64,000 nt of DNA from contig NVXR01000015.1 in assembly GCA_002733995.1 (NCBI GenBank), positions 1-64,000 of the forward strand, read 5' to 3'. The first letter of the stretch is position 1. Each line of letters begins with the position of its first letter. Source of the DNA: Desulfotalea sp. Lineage in GTDB: Bacteria > Desulfobacterota > Desulfobulbia > Desulfobulbales > Desulfocapsaceae. The translations under genes were made by a program, and so were the position numbers. Below the pieces are notes generated by a model that did not search any database, was not told the origin of the DNA, and saw only the letters and a list, made by a program, of their open reading frames with translations. Shown here one piece after another: positions 9,219-19,019 of this stretch.

Positions 9219-9735
9219 AACTTTATCTTGTAAATATAATAACTTAGCTAATATCCGCTGGTTAATATAATTCTATGGCCAGTTTTAGCAACAGATTTTT
9301 CATAAAACCACATCCCCGCCTCCTCTTTAAATCATCAGCCACTTAGGTCAACTATGTGTTTCCACGAAAAAATTTGGCCAAATAATGGATTCTCCAACGG
9401 AGCCATGATCACCACCTAGCCTCTTAACTAGCAGTTTCTTCTGGAATGACTCTTATATTCAATACAAGTAATCTGCAATAAATTACTTGTTCGCACAACA
9501 CAACTCACCACAAAAAAAGGTACACAACCCGACCGAAATTTGATGTAAATCAATCACTTTTAGTCGTATCCTGTTTACTACAGTCCCACATACGTATTTC
9601 TCGGGGAGGATAGACTGGTAAAGAAGAACGAAGGCGCTAAAAGGCCAGCAGATATTTTTGAACAAGTCACAGTTCAGGCCCGAAAGACATTAACGTCAAT
9701 ATCAAAATTTGTTGAATCATAGAGGAGGAAGTACA
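9219..9735. other. Divergent intergenic region between TonB receptor and HPP gene
   Basis: This 517-bp non-coding gap is AT-rich. It contains the FNR/HcpR-like box at 9540-9553 and the HPP Shine-Dalgarno at its right end. I find no credible Fur box for the receptor and no RNA gene. The 60-codon ORF at 9483-9665 (minus) runs across the box and is not supported. Confidence 0.5.
9540..9553. promoter_or_regulatory. FNR/CRP-family (HcpR-like) operator
   Basis: TTGATGTAAATCAA is an exact TTGAT-N4-ATCAA palindrome. It matches the enterobacterial FNR consensus and also fits the TTGA-N6-TCAA core reported for deltaproteobacterial HcpR regulators of nitrosative and oxidative stress. It lies 183 bp upstream of the HPP start. 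Which regulator binds cannot be told from the sequence. Confidence 0.65.
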
Positions 9736-10272
9736 GTGAACTTACTACAAAAGATGAGAGGCAAGGGGCAGAGCCCTCCCGCAGCTGCTCCGCTTGAAAT
9801 TCTTTGGTCTTGGATAGGAAGCTTTTTAGGAATTTCCGCTGTTTCCCTTATCCATTACAAGATCCTCAACCAGTCGGATTTAATGATGATCATCGGTTCA
9901 TTTGGTGCGTCGGCGGTACTTATCTACGGGGCTATCAATAGCCCCCTGGCGCAGCCAAGAAACCTGATTGGTGGACACATCCTTTCGGCGATTGTTGGTG
10001 TTACGGCTTTTCAACTGTTGGCTTGGGAACCTTGGCTTGCAGCATCACTTGCTGTGTCCACCTCCATAGCCCTGATGCACCTCACTAAGACCCTTCATCC
10101 CCCAGGTGGGGCAACAGCGTTGATTGCTGTCATAGGTTCTGACAGCATACACAGCCTCGGTTATCTGTATGTAATAATGCCCGTGGCTCTCGGCGCCTTT
10201 ACCATGCTTATTATAGCCCTCATCATCAACAACATCCCCAAGACAAGACATTATCCCCAATTCTGGAGATAG
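9736..10272 (+). CDS. HPP family integral membrane protein
   Basis: A 178-residue protein from GTG 9736, preceded by AGGAGGA at 9723-9729 (6-bp spacing). The ORF-track TTG at 9709 is upstream of that ribosome site and is unlikely. Four membrane segments can be seen, with the defining HPP motif LHPPGGATALIAVIG and the typical SFGASAVLIYGA and SPLAQPRNLIGGH segments. HPP proteins are small membrane proteins; plant and cyanobacterial members have been linked to nitrite transport. An FNR/HcpR-type box upstream fits a role in nitrogen-oxide handling, but that is inference. Confidence 0.88.
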   Translation: MNLLQKMRGKGQSPPAAAPLEILWSWIGSFLGISAVSLIHYKILNQSDLMMIIGSFGASAVLIYGAINSPLAQPRNLIGGHILSAIVGVTAFQLLAWEPWLAASLAVSTSIALMHLTKTLHPPGGATALIAVIGSDSIHSLGYLYVIMPVALGAFTMLIIALIINNIPKTRHYPQFWR

Positions 10273-10386
10273 AGCAGAATATTGACAAGCACCCGATAAA
10301 CAGCTAAATTTATATCATAGATGATACTAGCGACACTATTATAGTTATCACTCCTTTTATCCACTCACAGAAGGCCGCACATATCC

Positions 10387-11037
10387 ATGAGCCGCTTAGT
10401 TGCACTACCTCTGTCTAAATCATTTCAAATGGCATACCAGTCCATCAGGGTTCGCTTTTTCCGCTCCTTAGTCACCACGATGAGCCTGGTACTTGCCGTT
10501 GCATTTCTCACCTTTATCCAGACAGGAAACGACATGGCATCGGGCCTGCTTCAATCAGGTGAACAGTCCATAGAACGAAGTCTTACTCAAGCGGGGTACG
10601 ACATCGACCCCATCACTAAAACCATAGTCAGTTCCGCAAAACAGAGATGGATAGTCTTTCTCTCTCTCCTCACCTGCGTGGTCGGGATCATAAACGCCCA
10701 ACTCATGTCAGTTACAGAGAGGTTCCGGGAGATAGGCACCTTAAAATGTCTTGGCGCTCTTGACCGTTTCATCGTTAGATTATTTGTAATAGAAGCGACA
10801 CTACAGGGACTTGCTGGAGGGTTTATAGGAGCTCTACTTGGCGGATTAATTGGCCTTGCCTCTTCTTTTTTCACCTTTGGTTTTTCAACAGTTGCGTTCA
10901 TTCCCTGGACCAACATCTGCTTGACTATGCTCTATGCCATGTGTCTTGGCACCTTCTTAAGCCTCATCGGCGTATTGTACCCTGCCATTGTCGCCTCAAG
11001 AATGCAACCAGTTGAGGCGATGCGTGTTGAACAGTAG
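10387..11037 (+). CDS. Short FtsX-family ABC transporter permease
   Basis: A 216-residue permease with one N-terminal membrane segment (SLVTTMSLVLAVAFLTFI) and three C-terminal ones separated by TERFREIGTLKCLGALDRFIV, the FtsX/MacB coupling motif. It ends YPAIVASRMQPVEAMR, the usual FtsX terminus. The periplasmic domain that MacB/LolC proteins carry between TM1 and TM2 is reduced to about 70 residues, half the usual size or less. It lies 26 bp before an ATPase gene and heads the 10.4-23 kb locus, so it probably pairs with that ATPase and with the FtsX part of the 1612-residue protein. Confidence 0.85.
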   Translation: MSRLVALPLSKSFQMAYQSIRVRFFRSLVTTMSLVLAVAFLTFIQTGNDMASGLLQSGEQSIERSLTQAGYDIDPITKTIVSSAKQRWIVFLSLLTCVVGIINAQLMSVTERFREIGTLKCLGALDRFIVRLFVIEATLQGLAGGFIGALLGGLIGLASSFFTFGFSTVAFIPWTNICLTMLYAMCLGTFLSLIGVLYPAIVASRMQPVEAMRVEQ

Positions 11038-11063
11038 ATCAGATTTAGCAAAAGGATTCTATT

Positions 11064-11819
11064 ATGAGCGACAAAAATAATATCGTCCGGGTCTCCGGGG
11101 TGACAAAAAACTTCGATCTCGGCAAAATTGTTGTCAAGGTGCTTAAAGGGATAGACCTTGAGATAAAAGCGGGAAAATACATTTCCATAATGGGACCTTC
11201 CGGTTCCGGCAAATCGACCCTCTTTAATATGATCGGCGGCCTCGACAAACCTACAAGCGGCAAGGTTTTTATCGATGAGGTTGATATTGCGCAACTTGAC
11301 GCCTATGAACTTGCATGGCTACGTTGTAGAAAAATCGGTTACATCTTTCAGACCTTTAATCTGATCCCGGTTATGACAGCTCTTGAAAACATTACAATTC
11401 CGATGACTTTTGCCGGAGTATCAGCAGATGATGCAAACAAACGTGGCATGAAGCTCCTGACCCAAGTCGGCCTTGATGGCAGACATAGTCACCGCCCTTC
11501 AGAATTGTCAGGTGGGCAACAGCAACGGGTTGCTGTTGCCCGGGCACTTGCCAATAATCCTGCAATAATTTTAGCCGATGAACCCACAGGAAATCTTGAC
11601 CAAACAACGGGGGAAGATATCATCAGCCTCCTCAAAAACATGAGTCTAGACCGGGGAGTCACCATTATTTCTGCAACCCACGACTACAAAATGCTCAACG
11701 TTTCTGATCAGGTTATCTGGATTCGCGATGGACGGATCGATAAAATTCAAGACAGGCACGAACTCGACATTCAAACCGGCGGTCTCGGAAATGCCCACGA
11801 GACTTCTGCCCGAGAATAG
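11064..11819 (+). CDS. LolD/MacB-type ABC transporter ATP-binding protein
   Basis: A 251-residue nucleotide-binding subunit. Walker A is GPSGSGKST (about 45-53), the Q-loop FQTFNLIPVMTALENI, signature LSGGQQQRVAVARAL, Walker B IILADEPTGNLD and switch His in SATHDYKML. These belong to the LolD/FtsE/MacB-N class that drives mechanotransmission exporters with FtsX-fold partners rather than classical import. AAAGGA lies 8 bp before the ATG. The neighbours are FtsX-type proteins on both sides, so it is the likely motor of this locus. Confidence 0.92.
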   Translation: MSDKNNIVRVSGVTKNFDLGKIVVKVLKGIDLEIKAGKYISIMGPSGSGKSTLFNMIGGLDKPTSGKVFIDEVDIAQLDAYELAWLRCRKIGYIFQTFNLIPVMTALENITIPMTFAGVSADDANKRGMKLLTQVGLDGRHSHRPSELSGGQQQRVAVARALANNPAIILADEPTGNLDQTTGEDIISLLKNMSLDRGVTIISATHDYKMLNVSDQVIWIRDGRIDKIQDRHELDIQTGGLGNAHETSARE

Positions 11820-11973
11820 TTTTTTGTGCAAAACCATTGTTTTCCAGCCACATTAGCAATAGACATTCCACTGATTTCACGAGCATTGTTCCATAAAACA
11901 AACAACATAGAATATAGACAAAAAACGAGGTTCTCTTACAACAATTTACGCCTTCAGGATAAAAGCTCTCTCA

Positions 11974-14900
11974 ATGCGAATCCCATCGGTTATTCTTCTA
12001 CTGCTCTTTTCCCTAAGCCTTAATGCCCTGGCCCCCCCCACGCTTAAGGCCGCAGTTGATGAAATCCGTATGCGTCATACTATCGAGGTATTAAGTAGCT
12101 TTGGCAGCAGATCTACCGGCTATCCCGGCTATAAAAAAAGTGTTCAGTTCATTAAAGATGAACTCGCGTCATTGGGCCTTCAACCCCGGAGCTATTTCTA
12201 CGATGTTCCCGTCCGCCGATTCACAGGCGCCCATCTTACAGTCAACGCCGCAACCCACCCTCTCACTCCACTCATCTACAATGCAATCACTCCTGAGGCC
12301 ACGGATGGAACCATAACAGCTCCTGTATACTATGTCGGTACAGGGACCCTCTCTGAGCTGGATGGCAAGGATCTTAAAGACAGTATTGTTCTGCTTGATT
12401 TCGACTCTGGACGTAACTGGCAGCGACTTGCCTCTATTGGCGTTAAAGCTGCAATTTTTCTACAAAAGGACACAGGTAAGGGCAAAATATTTTACACTGA
12501 AAAAGAAGAACTTACCCCATTGCAATTCCCGTGTTTTTTCATGAAACTTGAGGAAGCCGAGAACATCTTTGGGACATTAGTTCAACAGTCAGGCCCACTT
12601 GTAGAATCAGTGGAATTGACATCCCGTTGCGCCTGGGAAAACACACCTGCAGAAAATATATACACCGTCATTGAAGGAACAGACCCGGACCTCAAGCAGC
12701 AACTTCTTCTTATTGAATCGTTTTTTGACAATAAGGAATTTGTTGCAGGTAATTCTCCTGGCGCTGATGCAGCAACTTCAATTGCGACCCTGTTAGAACT
12801 TGCACACAATCTACAAGACAGCCCCCCGAAACGATCCGTACTCCTACTGGCCACAAGCGGTCAGGCCCAGACCCTTGCTGGAATGCGCGACGCAATGTGG
12901 AGTCTCAATGCCAGATCCAAGGATTTACGCATCCAAAAAAAGACTCTGGCAAAAGTACTTTCCAAGCGTGAAACAAGCCTCCAGGTCCTCCAATCCCTCA
13001 CCCTGCCCCTCACAGCCGATAAGGACCGAGATCTTCTTGTTAGTCAGTCGATTCGCCATAGTATTAACAGTGGTGTGGACCAGATCTCCCGCAAGCTCAT
13101 CCAGCTTCGAATGCAAGGCCGTGGAGTTGAAATCAAGAAACTGATAACGAAAACAGCAAACCAGCGCCTTCTCTACAAAAGGCTTAGCTGGACCGAGACC
13201 TTCCACGACCTGCCTGCAAAACAACTCGATCTATTCCAACAAATTCTGCCAAAAGCAATCCAGAGAGACCTGCGGGCAATCGCAGATATAAAACATCAGC
13301 AAAAGAACCTTACATCCGCCACAACCTTTAGAAATACAGTCGGAAAGTTCGAGATAGAGGCCATCGTCAGTCTCCATCTTTCTGGACACGGCAATGGTAT
13401 TGGCGCATTTAACAAAGGTTGGCTCTACAAGCTCAAGCGAACGATAAACCGTACAGGTATATACAGCCCTATTGCCCAGATATTAGAAAATGCTGCAAAA
13501 ACAGCTCCACCCCTAACCAAGGTTAGTTACCAAGATACCCTGCGACCAAGCCATCTACGTACATGGGATTCATGGTTTTTTGACCGACCGAATCTTGGCG
13601 GAGAGGTTAGCGCCCTTGCTGGATACCTAGGTCTAACTTTTGTGACGACAGGAGATGGCAGACTGCTGTGGGGTACACCTTCCGACATTACAGACCGGAT
13701 AGACTGGACCTACACCCACGAGCAGGCCCAGCTTGTTGAACATTTAATCCACGCCTTGACCAGCAGCAAAAGTTTACACAATGACAAATTGCCCAGAGAC
13801 GGATTTGTCACGGTCAACGCCAGAACAAACCTTCTGCTTCAAGGGGAGATTTTTGCCAATTTCCCCGCAAACAACACCACAATTCTCGGATATCAGGGCC
13901 TCAATAAATATCACGCAATGGTCGATGAACTCGGACACTTTTCCATCAAAGGGCTGGCCGACAAAAAACATGTCCTCGATAAACTGGTCATCGAGGGGTA
14001 CAAATTCGACCCCCAGTCCGGAAAAGTCATTTGGGCCATTGATAAAAAAGAGACCGGTAAAGACAACTACCGCTTAAAACTGCTACGTAAATCGATGCAT
14101 ACGGATCTTGTGCTGTTCAACTGCAGGCAAACCACCCTCTTTGACCTCCTTGAACCACGAAGTTTTGCCTATATGACCAAAATACATCTCTTTGATGGCC
14201 GTAGAGACGCCCCGCCCGAGCACTATTGGTTTAGCCGAATCGACACCAGAGACTCCATAATTTCGTCAATATACACAGAACCGGGCACCAGGTTAAAGCT
14301 GACTTTGTCAGACACTCTACTCACCAACAAGATGATCCTCACCAACAGTTCAAAAGCTAAACAACTTGGTATCGGCTATCCAGTTGATGATTATCCCGCA
14401 ATTTTCAACACTACCTACCATGGGGCAAAAGACGCATGGACCCTTCTCATCCCCCGTATTAACAATCTTGAGAATCATGGCATCTTCGACGGGCGTATAA
14501 ATGAATTAAAAATACGGGGAACAGAGGCACTTGCAATAAGCGAAGCCGGCTTTGCTAGCTTTACCTATTCCCTCGCCAGGGCAAAAGCAGCAGAGTCTCT
14601 TGCCCTGGCAGCCAGGGTTTATGTGCAAATAGAAAAGACCCAAAAAGATGTTCTCTTTGGGGTTCTTTTTTACATTGCCCTCTTTGTCCCCTTTGCCTTT
14701 GTCATGGAAAGATTCCTTTTCAGCTTCACCAACATCTACAAACAAATTATTGGCTTTAGCGCTATCCTCCTGCTTCTTATTACAATAATCTTCAACGTTC
14801 ACCCCGCCTTTGATCTCGCATACAGCCCTATGATCGTCATTCTGGCCTTTTTCATTATCGGCCTCTCCTTCATGGTTACCCTCATTATTTTCTTCCGATT

Positions 14901-16812
14901 TGAAGAAGAAATGGAACGTCTTCAGAGAAGAGCAAGCCATAAACGCCCTGAAGAAATTAGTCGCTGGAAGGCATTTACCGCCGCATTTTTCCTTGGAGTA
15001 TCCAATCTCAGGCGCAGGCGAATCAGGACCATCCTTACCTGTACAACACTCATTATTTTAACATTTACCATAATGAGTTTTACCACCATCCAATCCAACA
15101 AAAAACAGGTCCGGCTAGCATTTGAGGACAACGCTCCCTACCATGGCCTGTTGCTCAAAAAGGTAAATAGACAAAGCCTGCCCCCCCAGGCAACACATAT
15201 CCTTGTCTCCTCAATGGCCTCAATAACCAGACCGGCCCCCAGAGTTTGGTTAGAGAGTATTGACCCATCGCGACCTGTTTCTGTCCCCCTCCGGAAAAAC
15301 GGGGTTCAAATTGAAGCACAGGGATTACTAGGCCTCAGCCCTAATGAATCTTACGTAACCGGCCTAAACCAAGTACTTACAAGCGGGAGATGGTTTACCG
15401 ATTCCGACCAAACAGCTATAATACTGGCAGAACAGATGGCAGCCCATCTGGGAATTAGCCCCGGAAAAGCAGAAACAGTTGAGCTGTGGGGCAGCCCTTT
15501 TGTTGTCATTGGCACTTTTAAAGGAGAAGCTTTCGACAGAATTCTTGATCTTGATGGTGAGCCCCTTACCCCGGTTATTTTTCCACAACAGGCCGGAATG
15601 GAGGTTTCAGAAGAAGAGTTTGAGGCTCTAGAATCAGGCGATGATGTCCGTTCCTTCCAAGGTAGGTACCGCCATATCCCGGCGGGACAGATTGCCATTA
15701 TTCCAGCCAAAACCTTACTTGCTGCGGGGGGCCATCTCAAGAATATAGCGGTACGCCCTGCCGACGCTTCAACTATTAGAAAGATAGCTACCAATCTTTC
15801 AGACAGATTCAACCTGGCAATCTTTACCGGAGAAAGCGATGGAGTCTGGCTTTATAATATCAGCGATACCATGAAATATAGCGGAGTGCCCAATATCATA
15901 ATCCCTCTTCTCATTTCAATACTGATCGTACTCAACACAATGATCAGTTCGGTGTATGAACGTAAAGGTGAAATTGCAATCTACACCTCAGTGGGTCTTG
16001 CGCCCTCCCACGTTGCCTTTCTCTTTGTCGCAGAGGCAATGGCTTTGGCCGTAATTTCAGTGGTTCTTGGCTATCTTCTTGCACAGGTGTCCGCGGCGAT
16101 ACTCTCGACAACCTCACTGTGGGCTGGAATTACCGTTAACTATTCTTCCATGGCGGGGGTCGGGGCAATGATCCTCGTCATGCTGGTTGTTCTGATCTCG
16201 GTTATTTACCCTGCAAAGGTCGCTGCGCGCATTGCCATTCCCGATGTGAACCGTACCTTCAAGCTTCCGGCTCCTTTGAATAACAGGATTACAGTTACCC
16301 TCCCTTTTTTGATGAAATTCAGGGAACACGAATCAATAGGGGGCTTCATCTACTCCTACCTTGTCAGTCATCAGGACATATCCCACGGGCTTTTTTCCAC
16401 AGGACCGGTGGATGTTATTTTCAGCTGCTCAACGGTTGATGAAATTGTTGACATGATCAACCACTCCAACAAGCCCCACGAACTTAACTGTCTCCACATC
16501 CGGGCAAAGATATGGCTGGCACCATTTGATTTCGGTATCATGCAAACAGCCGACATCCAATTCTGCCCAGCTATGGAAGGTGAAGACTTCCTTGAGATAA
16601 AAATCACCTTACAACGTCAATCAGGAGAATCCGGGATCTGGCAACGACTCAACACCTCTTTTCTCCATGACTTCAGAAAACAACTCCTTATCTGGAGATC
16701 CCTTGACGAGCAGGCACACCAAGAGCTGAGAAACTCATTTCAAAACATATATAAAGAGCCTAAGCAAAACAACTCCCAGCCTTTAGCCTCTCCAGATACG
16801 GAGCTTACCTGA
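11974..16812 (+). CDS. Giant M28 peptidase-like / FtsX permease fusion protein
   Basis: A 1612-residue protein. A signal segment (residues 1-20) precedes an M28 aminopeptidase-like domain with an inserted PA-type lid (about 25-310). A long, mostly extracytoplasmic region follows (about 310-890), then three membrane helices (about 890-980), and a MacB/FtsX core starting ISRWKAFTAAFFLGVSNLRRRR (about 994) with a periplasmic domain and three final helices (about 1308-1430, ending YPAKVAARIAIPDVNRTF). The last 180 residues are soluble. The M28 metal site looks broken: the usual HxD reads FFDN (250-253), GANDN reads GADAA, and the catalytic EE pair reads SGQA (295-298). It may bind rather than cut a peptide. 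It sits 154 bp after the ATPase gene and 1 bp before the first OPT-like gene. Confidence 0.85.
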   Translation: MRIPSVILLLLFSLSLNALAPPTLKAAVDEIRMRHTIEVLSSFGSRSTGYPGYKKSVQFIKDELASLGLQPRSYFYDVPVRRFTGAHLTVNAATHPLTPLIYNAITPEATDGTITAPVYYVGTGTLSELDGKDLKDSIVLLDFDSGRNWQRLASIGVKAAIFLQKDTGKGKIFYTEKEELTPLQFPCFFMKLEEAENIFGTLVQQSGPLVESVELTSRCAWENTPAENIYTVIEGTDPDLKQQLLLIESFFDNKEFVAGNSPGADAATSIATLLELAHNLQDSPPKRSVLLLATSGQAQTLAGMRDAMWSLNARSKDLRIQKKTLAKVLSKRETSLQVLQSLTLPLTADKDRDLLVSQSIRHSINSGVDQISRKLIQLRMQGRGVEIKKLITKTANQRLLYKRLSWTETFHDLPAKQLDLFQQILPKAIQRDLRAIADIKHQQKNLTSATTFRNTVGKFEIEAIVSLHLSGHGNGIGAFNKGWLYKLKRTINRTGIYSPIAQILENAAKTAPPLTKVSYQDTLRPSHLRTWDSWFFDRPNLGGEVSALAGYLGLTFVTTGDGRLLWGTPSDITDRIDWTYTHEQAQLVEHLIHALTSSKSLHNDKLPRDGFVTVNARTNLLLQGEIFANFPANNTTILGYQGLNKYHAMVDELGHFSIKGLADKKHVLDKLVIEGYKFDPQSGKVIWAIDKKETGKDNYRLKLLRKSMHTDLVLFNCRQTTLFDLLEPRSFAYMTKIHLFDGRRDAPPEHYWFSRIDTRDSIISSIYTEPGTRLKLTLSDTLLTNKMILTNSSKAKQLGIGYPVDDYPAIFNTTYHGAKDAWTLLIPRINNLENHGIFDGRINELKIRGTEALAISEAGFASFTYSLARAKAAESLALAARVYVQIEKTQKDVLFGVLFYIALFVPFAFVMERFLFSFTNIYKQIIGFSAILLLLITIIFNVHPAFDLAYSPMIVILAFFIIGLSFMVTLIIFFRFEEEMERLQRRASHKRPEEISRWKAFTAAFFLGVSNLRRRRIRTILTCTTLIILTFTIMSFTTIQSNKKQVRLAFEDNAPYHGLLLKKVNRQSLPPQATHILVSSMASITRPAPRVWLESIDPSRPVSVPLRKNGVQIEAQGLLGLSPNESYVTGLNQVLTSGRWFTDSDQTAIILAEQMAAHLGISPGKAETVELWGSPFVVIGTFKGEAFDRILDLDGEPLTPVIFPQQAGMEVSEEEFEALESGDDVRSFQGRYRHIPAGQIAIIPAKTLLAAGGHLKNIAVRPADASTIRKIATNLSDRFNLAIFTGESDGVWLYNISDTMKYSGVPNIIIPLLISILIVLNTMISSVYERKGEIAIYTSVGLAPSHVAFLFVAEAMALAVISVVLGYLLAQVSAAILSTTSLWAGITVNYSSMAGVGAMILVMLVVLISVIYPAKVAARIAIPDVNRTFKLPAPLNNRITVTLPFLMKFREHESIGGFIYSYLVSHQDISHGLFSTGPVDVIFSCSTVDEIVDMINHSNKPHELNCLHIRAKIWLAPFDFGIMQTADIQFCPAMEGEDFLEIKITLQRQSGESGIWQRLNTSFLHDFRKQLLIWRSLDEQAHQELRNSFQNIYKEPKQNNSQPLASPDTELT

Positions 16813-16813
16813 T

Positions 16814-18814
16814 ATGACGAGCAGAAAGCCCCTCGATACCTCAACAACAATCAGCCTGCGAGCGCCACTGCTTGGCCTGTTTTTCGCCATCGCAATCTGC
16901 CTGCTAACCCCCTACAACAACATCTATCTACGAGCAACCCCCCTCGGAGGAGGCCACTTCCCCCTAGCCCCATTTTTCATCTTCCTCCTGCTCACTGTCT
17001 TTGTCACCCTGGTATGCAAAATATCAAAATCCGCAATCCTTATGAACGGCCCCGAGCTCCTCGTTGTCTGGATTGAAATGGTTATTGGCTCCGGCATCGC
17101 CTATACCGGCTTTGCCAGAACATTTCTCATCAATCTCACAACTCCTATACAGTTTGCAACGCCAGGAAACCGCTGGAATGAGGTGCTGCATCCTCTCATT
17201 CCTCCGGCCCTGACACCGACCAACAGGGAAGCAATAGAACTCCTCTACAACGGCTTGCCCGCCGGTCGAGACATGGGCTGGTTTAGTATAGTAATGGCCA
17301 TCCCCTGGGCGGCATGGATAAAGCCCCTTGCCCTCTGGGGTGGGTTTATCCTGGTGTCCTATCTTGTCATGCTTTTTTTGATCAACATTCTTTCACGACA
17401 ATGGATTCATAACGAGCGGATAAACTTCCCCCTCCTCAAGGTCCCTGAAATGATTGGAACCGCGGTGAGTGAAGGTAAAACAGGCCAATTCTTCCTCAAT
17501 AGATTTCTACTCGTAGGACTCTCTATTCCTGTTTTTTTACATTTTATTAACGGGCTCAATCTTTACTATCCATCGATCCCTGCCATACCGACACTTTTTC
17601 TTGCTGGCCCATATTTTCCAGAGACAGGACTCCTGACAGGCTTTCACAAACTAAAGATATACCTCTACCCGTCATTTATCGGTTTTGCCTTTCTCACCTC
17701 TAGACAGATCTCTTTTTCCTTCTGGATCTTCTTTCTTGGTGGCTGCCTTTTTTACGGAATACTGAGCATCATGGGCTACTCTATTCCAGTCTCAGAGCTT
17801 GGAATCACCTTTGGGCCAACACTTGCAAGGCCCGAAGAAATGCAGATGATTGGAGCCTATGGCGTTTTCTTTCTCTTTCTTGTTTGGCTGGCCCGCCTGC
17901 ACCTGCTTAATGTGTGTAAACAATCATTCTTTATAATACCGCCTTCCCCCGATCGGTCCGAATGGTTTGATGTACGTATCTCCTTCTGGGGAGCTGTTAT
18001 CGGTTTTGCTCTACTTATCAACTGGTATGTGCAACTCGGAATGTCAGTCGCCACCGCTTTCCTCGTCGTTGGTGCTTTTTTCATGATCATGCTCGTGGCA
18101 ACCAGAATAATCTGCCAGGGAGGCCTTGCCTACTTCACCCTAACTGCGGCACCAATGGATGGAATTATCGCTCTGTTTGGTGCCAAGATTTTCGTCGGAG
18201 CCAGTGCTCTTCTCGCCGGGATCAGTCAAAAGGTTCTCTTCGTCGACCTGCGAGAATCGCTTATGCCATCTCTTTTGCATGGTCGTCATCTTCAGCAGAA
18301 CCGTCATCCATCACTGCTGCTGTTTTCCGGCCTGGCTCTCACTATTGTCGCCTCCATGACGGCTTCAATAATGAGCATGATGACTCTTTGTTATAGATAT
18401 GGAATCCGGGAATTACAGCTCGAATGGGCAACACAAACGAGCACCACCGTCTATGAAAATATCTATAAACTCATTGCCACCGAAACAGTGACGGGGAGCT
18501 GGGTCTTTGTTTTTGCCATCATCGGCGCACTGTTGATGTTAATTCTGGTATCCTGTTACCATAGATTATACTGGTGGCCCATTCATCCTATTGGCTATCT
18601 TACAACCTATAGCTCTGCTATGCGGATTCTCTGGGTCAGTTTTTTTATCGGCTGGGCCTGCAATTCGCTTTGTATGCGTTACGGAGGGATCGTTCTTTTT
18701 AGAAAACTTCAATTTTTCTTTATTGGTCTAATTATTGGCGATTTTCTTATGGGAGGCGGCTGGGCAATTGTTGGCTTGTTCACCGATGCGAGCTATCAGG
18801 TGTTACCTGACTAG
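16814..18814 (+). CDS. Large polytopic membrane protein (OPT-like, DUF6785-type)
   Basis: A 666-residue integral membrane protein with roughly 14 hydrophobic segments. MNGPELLVVWIEMVIGSGIAYTG, NERINFPLLKVPEMIG and the late IICQGGLAYFTLTAAPMDGI resemble the OPT-related DUF6785/DUF6784 families I know from similar gene clusters. The ATG begins 1 bp after the stop of the M28-FtsX fusion (TGA-T-ATG), so translation is coupled. The OPT superfamily moves oligopeptides or metal chelates; no substrate has been shown for this branch to my knowledge. The next gene is a second OPT-like protein, which suggests a paired or heteromeric transporter. Confidence 0.75.
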   Translation: MTSRKPLDTSTTISLRAPLLGLFFAIAICLLTPYNNIYLRATPLGGGHFPLAPFFIFLLLTVFVTLVCKISKSAILMNGPELLVVWIEMVIGSGIAYTGFARTFLINLTTPIQFATPGNRWNEVLHPLIPPALTPTNREAIELLYNGLPAGRDMGWFSIVMAIPWAAWIKPLALWGGFILVSYLVMLFLINILSRQWIHNERINFPLLKVPEMIGTAVSEGKTGQFFLNRFLLVGLSIPVFLHFINGLNLYYPSIPAIPTLFLAGPYFPETGLLTGFHKLKIYLYPSFIGFAFLTSRQISFSFWIFFLGGCLFYGILSIMGYSIPVSELGITFGPTLARPEEMQMIGAYGVFFLFLVWLARLHLLNVCKQSFFIIPPSPDRSEWFDVRISFWGAVIGFALLINWYVQLGMSVATAFLVVGAFFMIMLVATRIICQGGLAYFTLTAAPMDGIIALFGAKIFVGASALLAGISQKVLFVDLRESLMPSLLHGRHLQQNRHPSLLLFSGLALTIVASMTASIMSMMTLCYRYGIRELQLEWATQTSTTVYENIYKLIATETVTGSWVFVFAIIGALLMLILVSCYHRLYWWPIHPIGYLTTYSSAMRILWVSFFIGWACNSLCMRYGGIVLFRKLQFFFIGLIIGDFLMGGGWAIVGLFTDASYQVLPD

Positions 18815-19019
18815 CAAACAATTATCGTGAATATTGTTTATCTTTTCAGGGAAGCGATTGAAAATCGCCAAATGACTACTTACATTTTTTCAAAAATAAA
18901 CAGTTCAACACATCCACCACGGATCAGTCCAGGGGAACTAACCTGTGCAGTCCTTAGTCAACATGGTTCCTGCTTCTGCTTGGATATGACCCTCGCAATC
19001 AGCCCGCTGTATAAAGATT

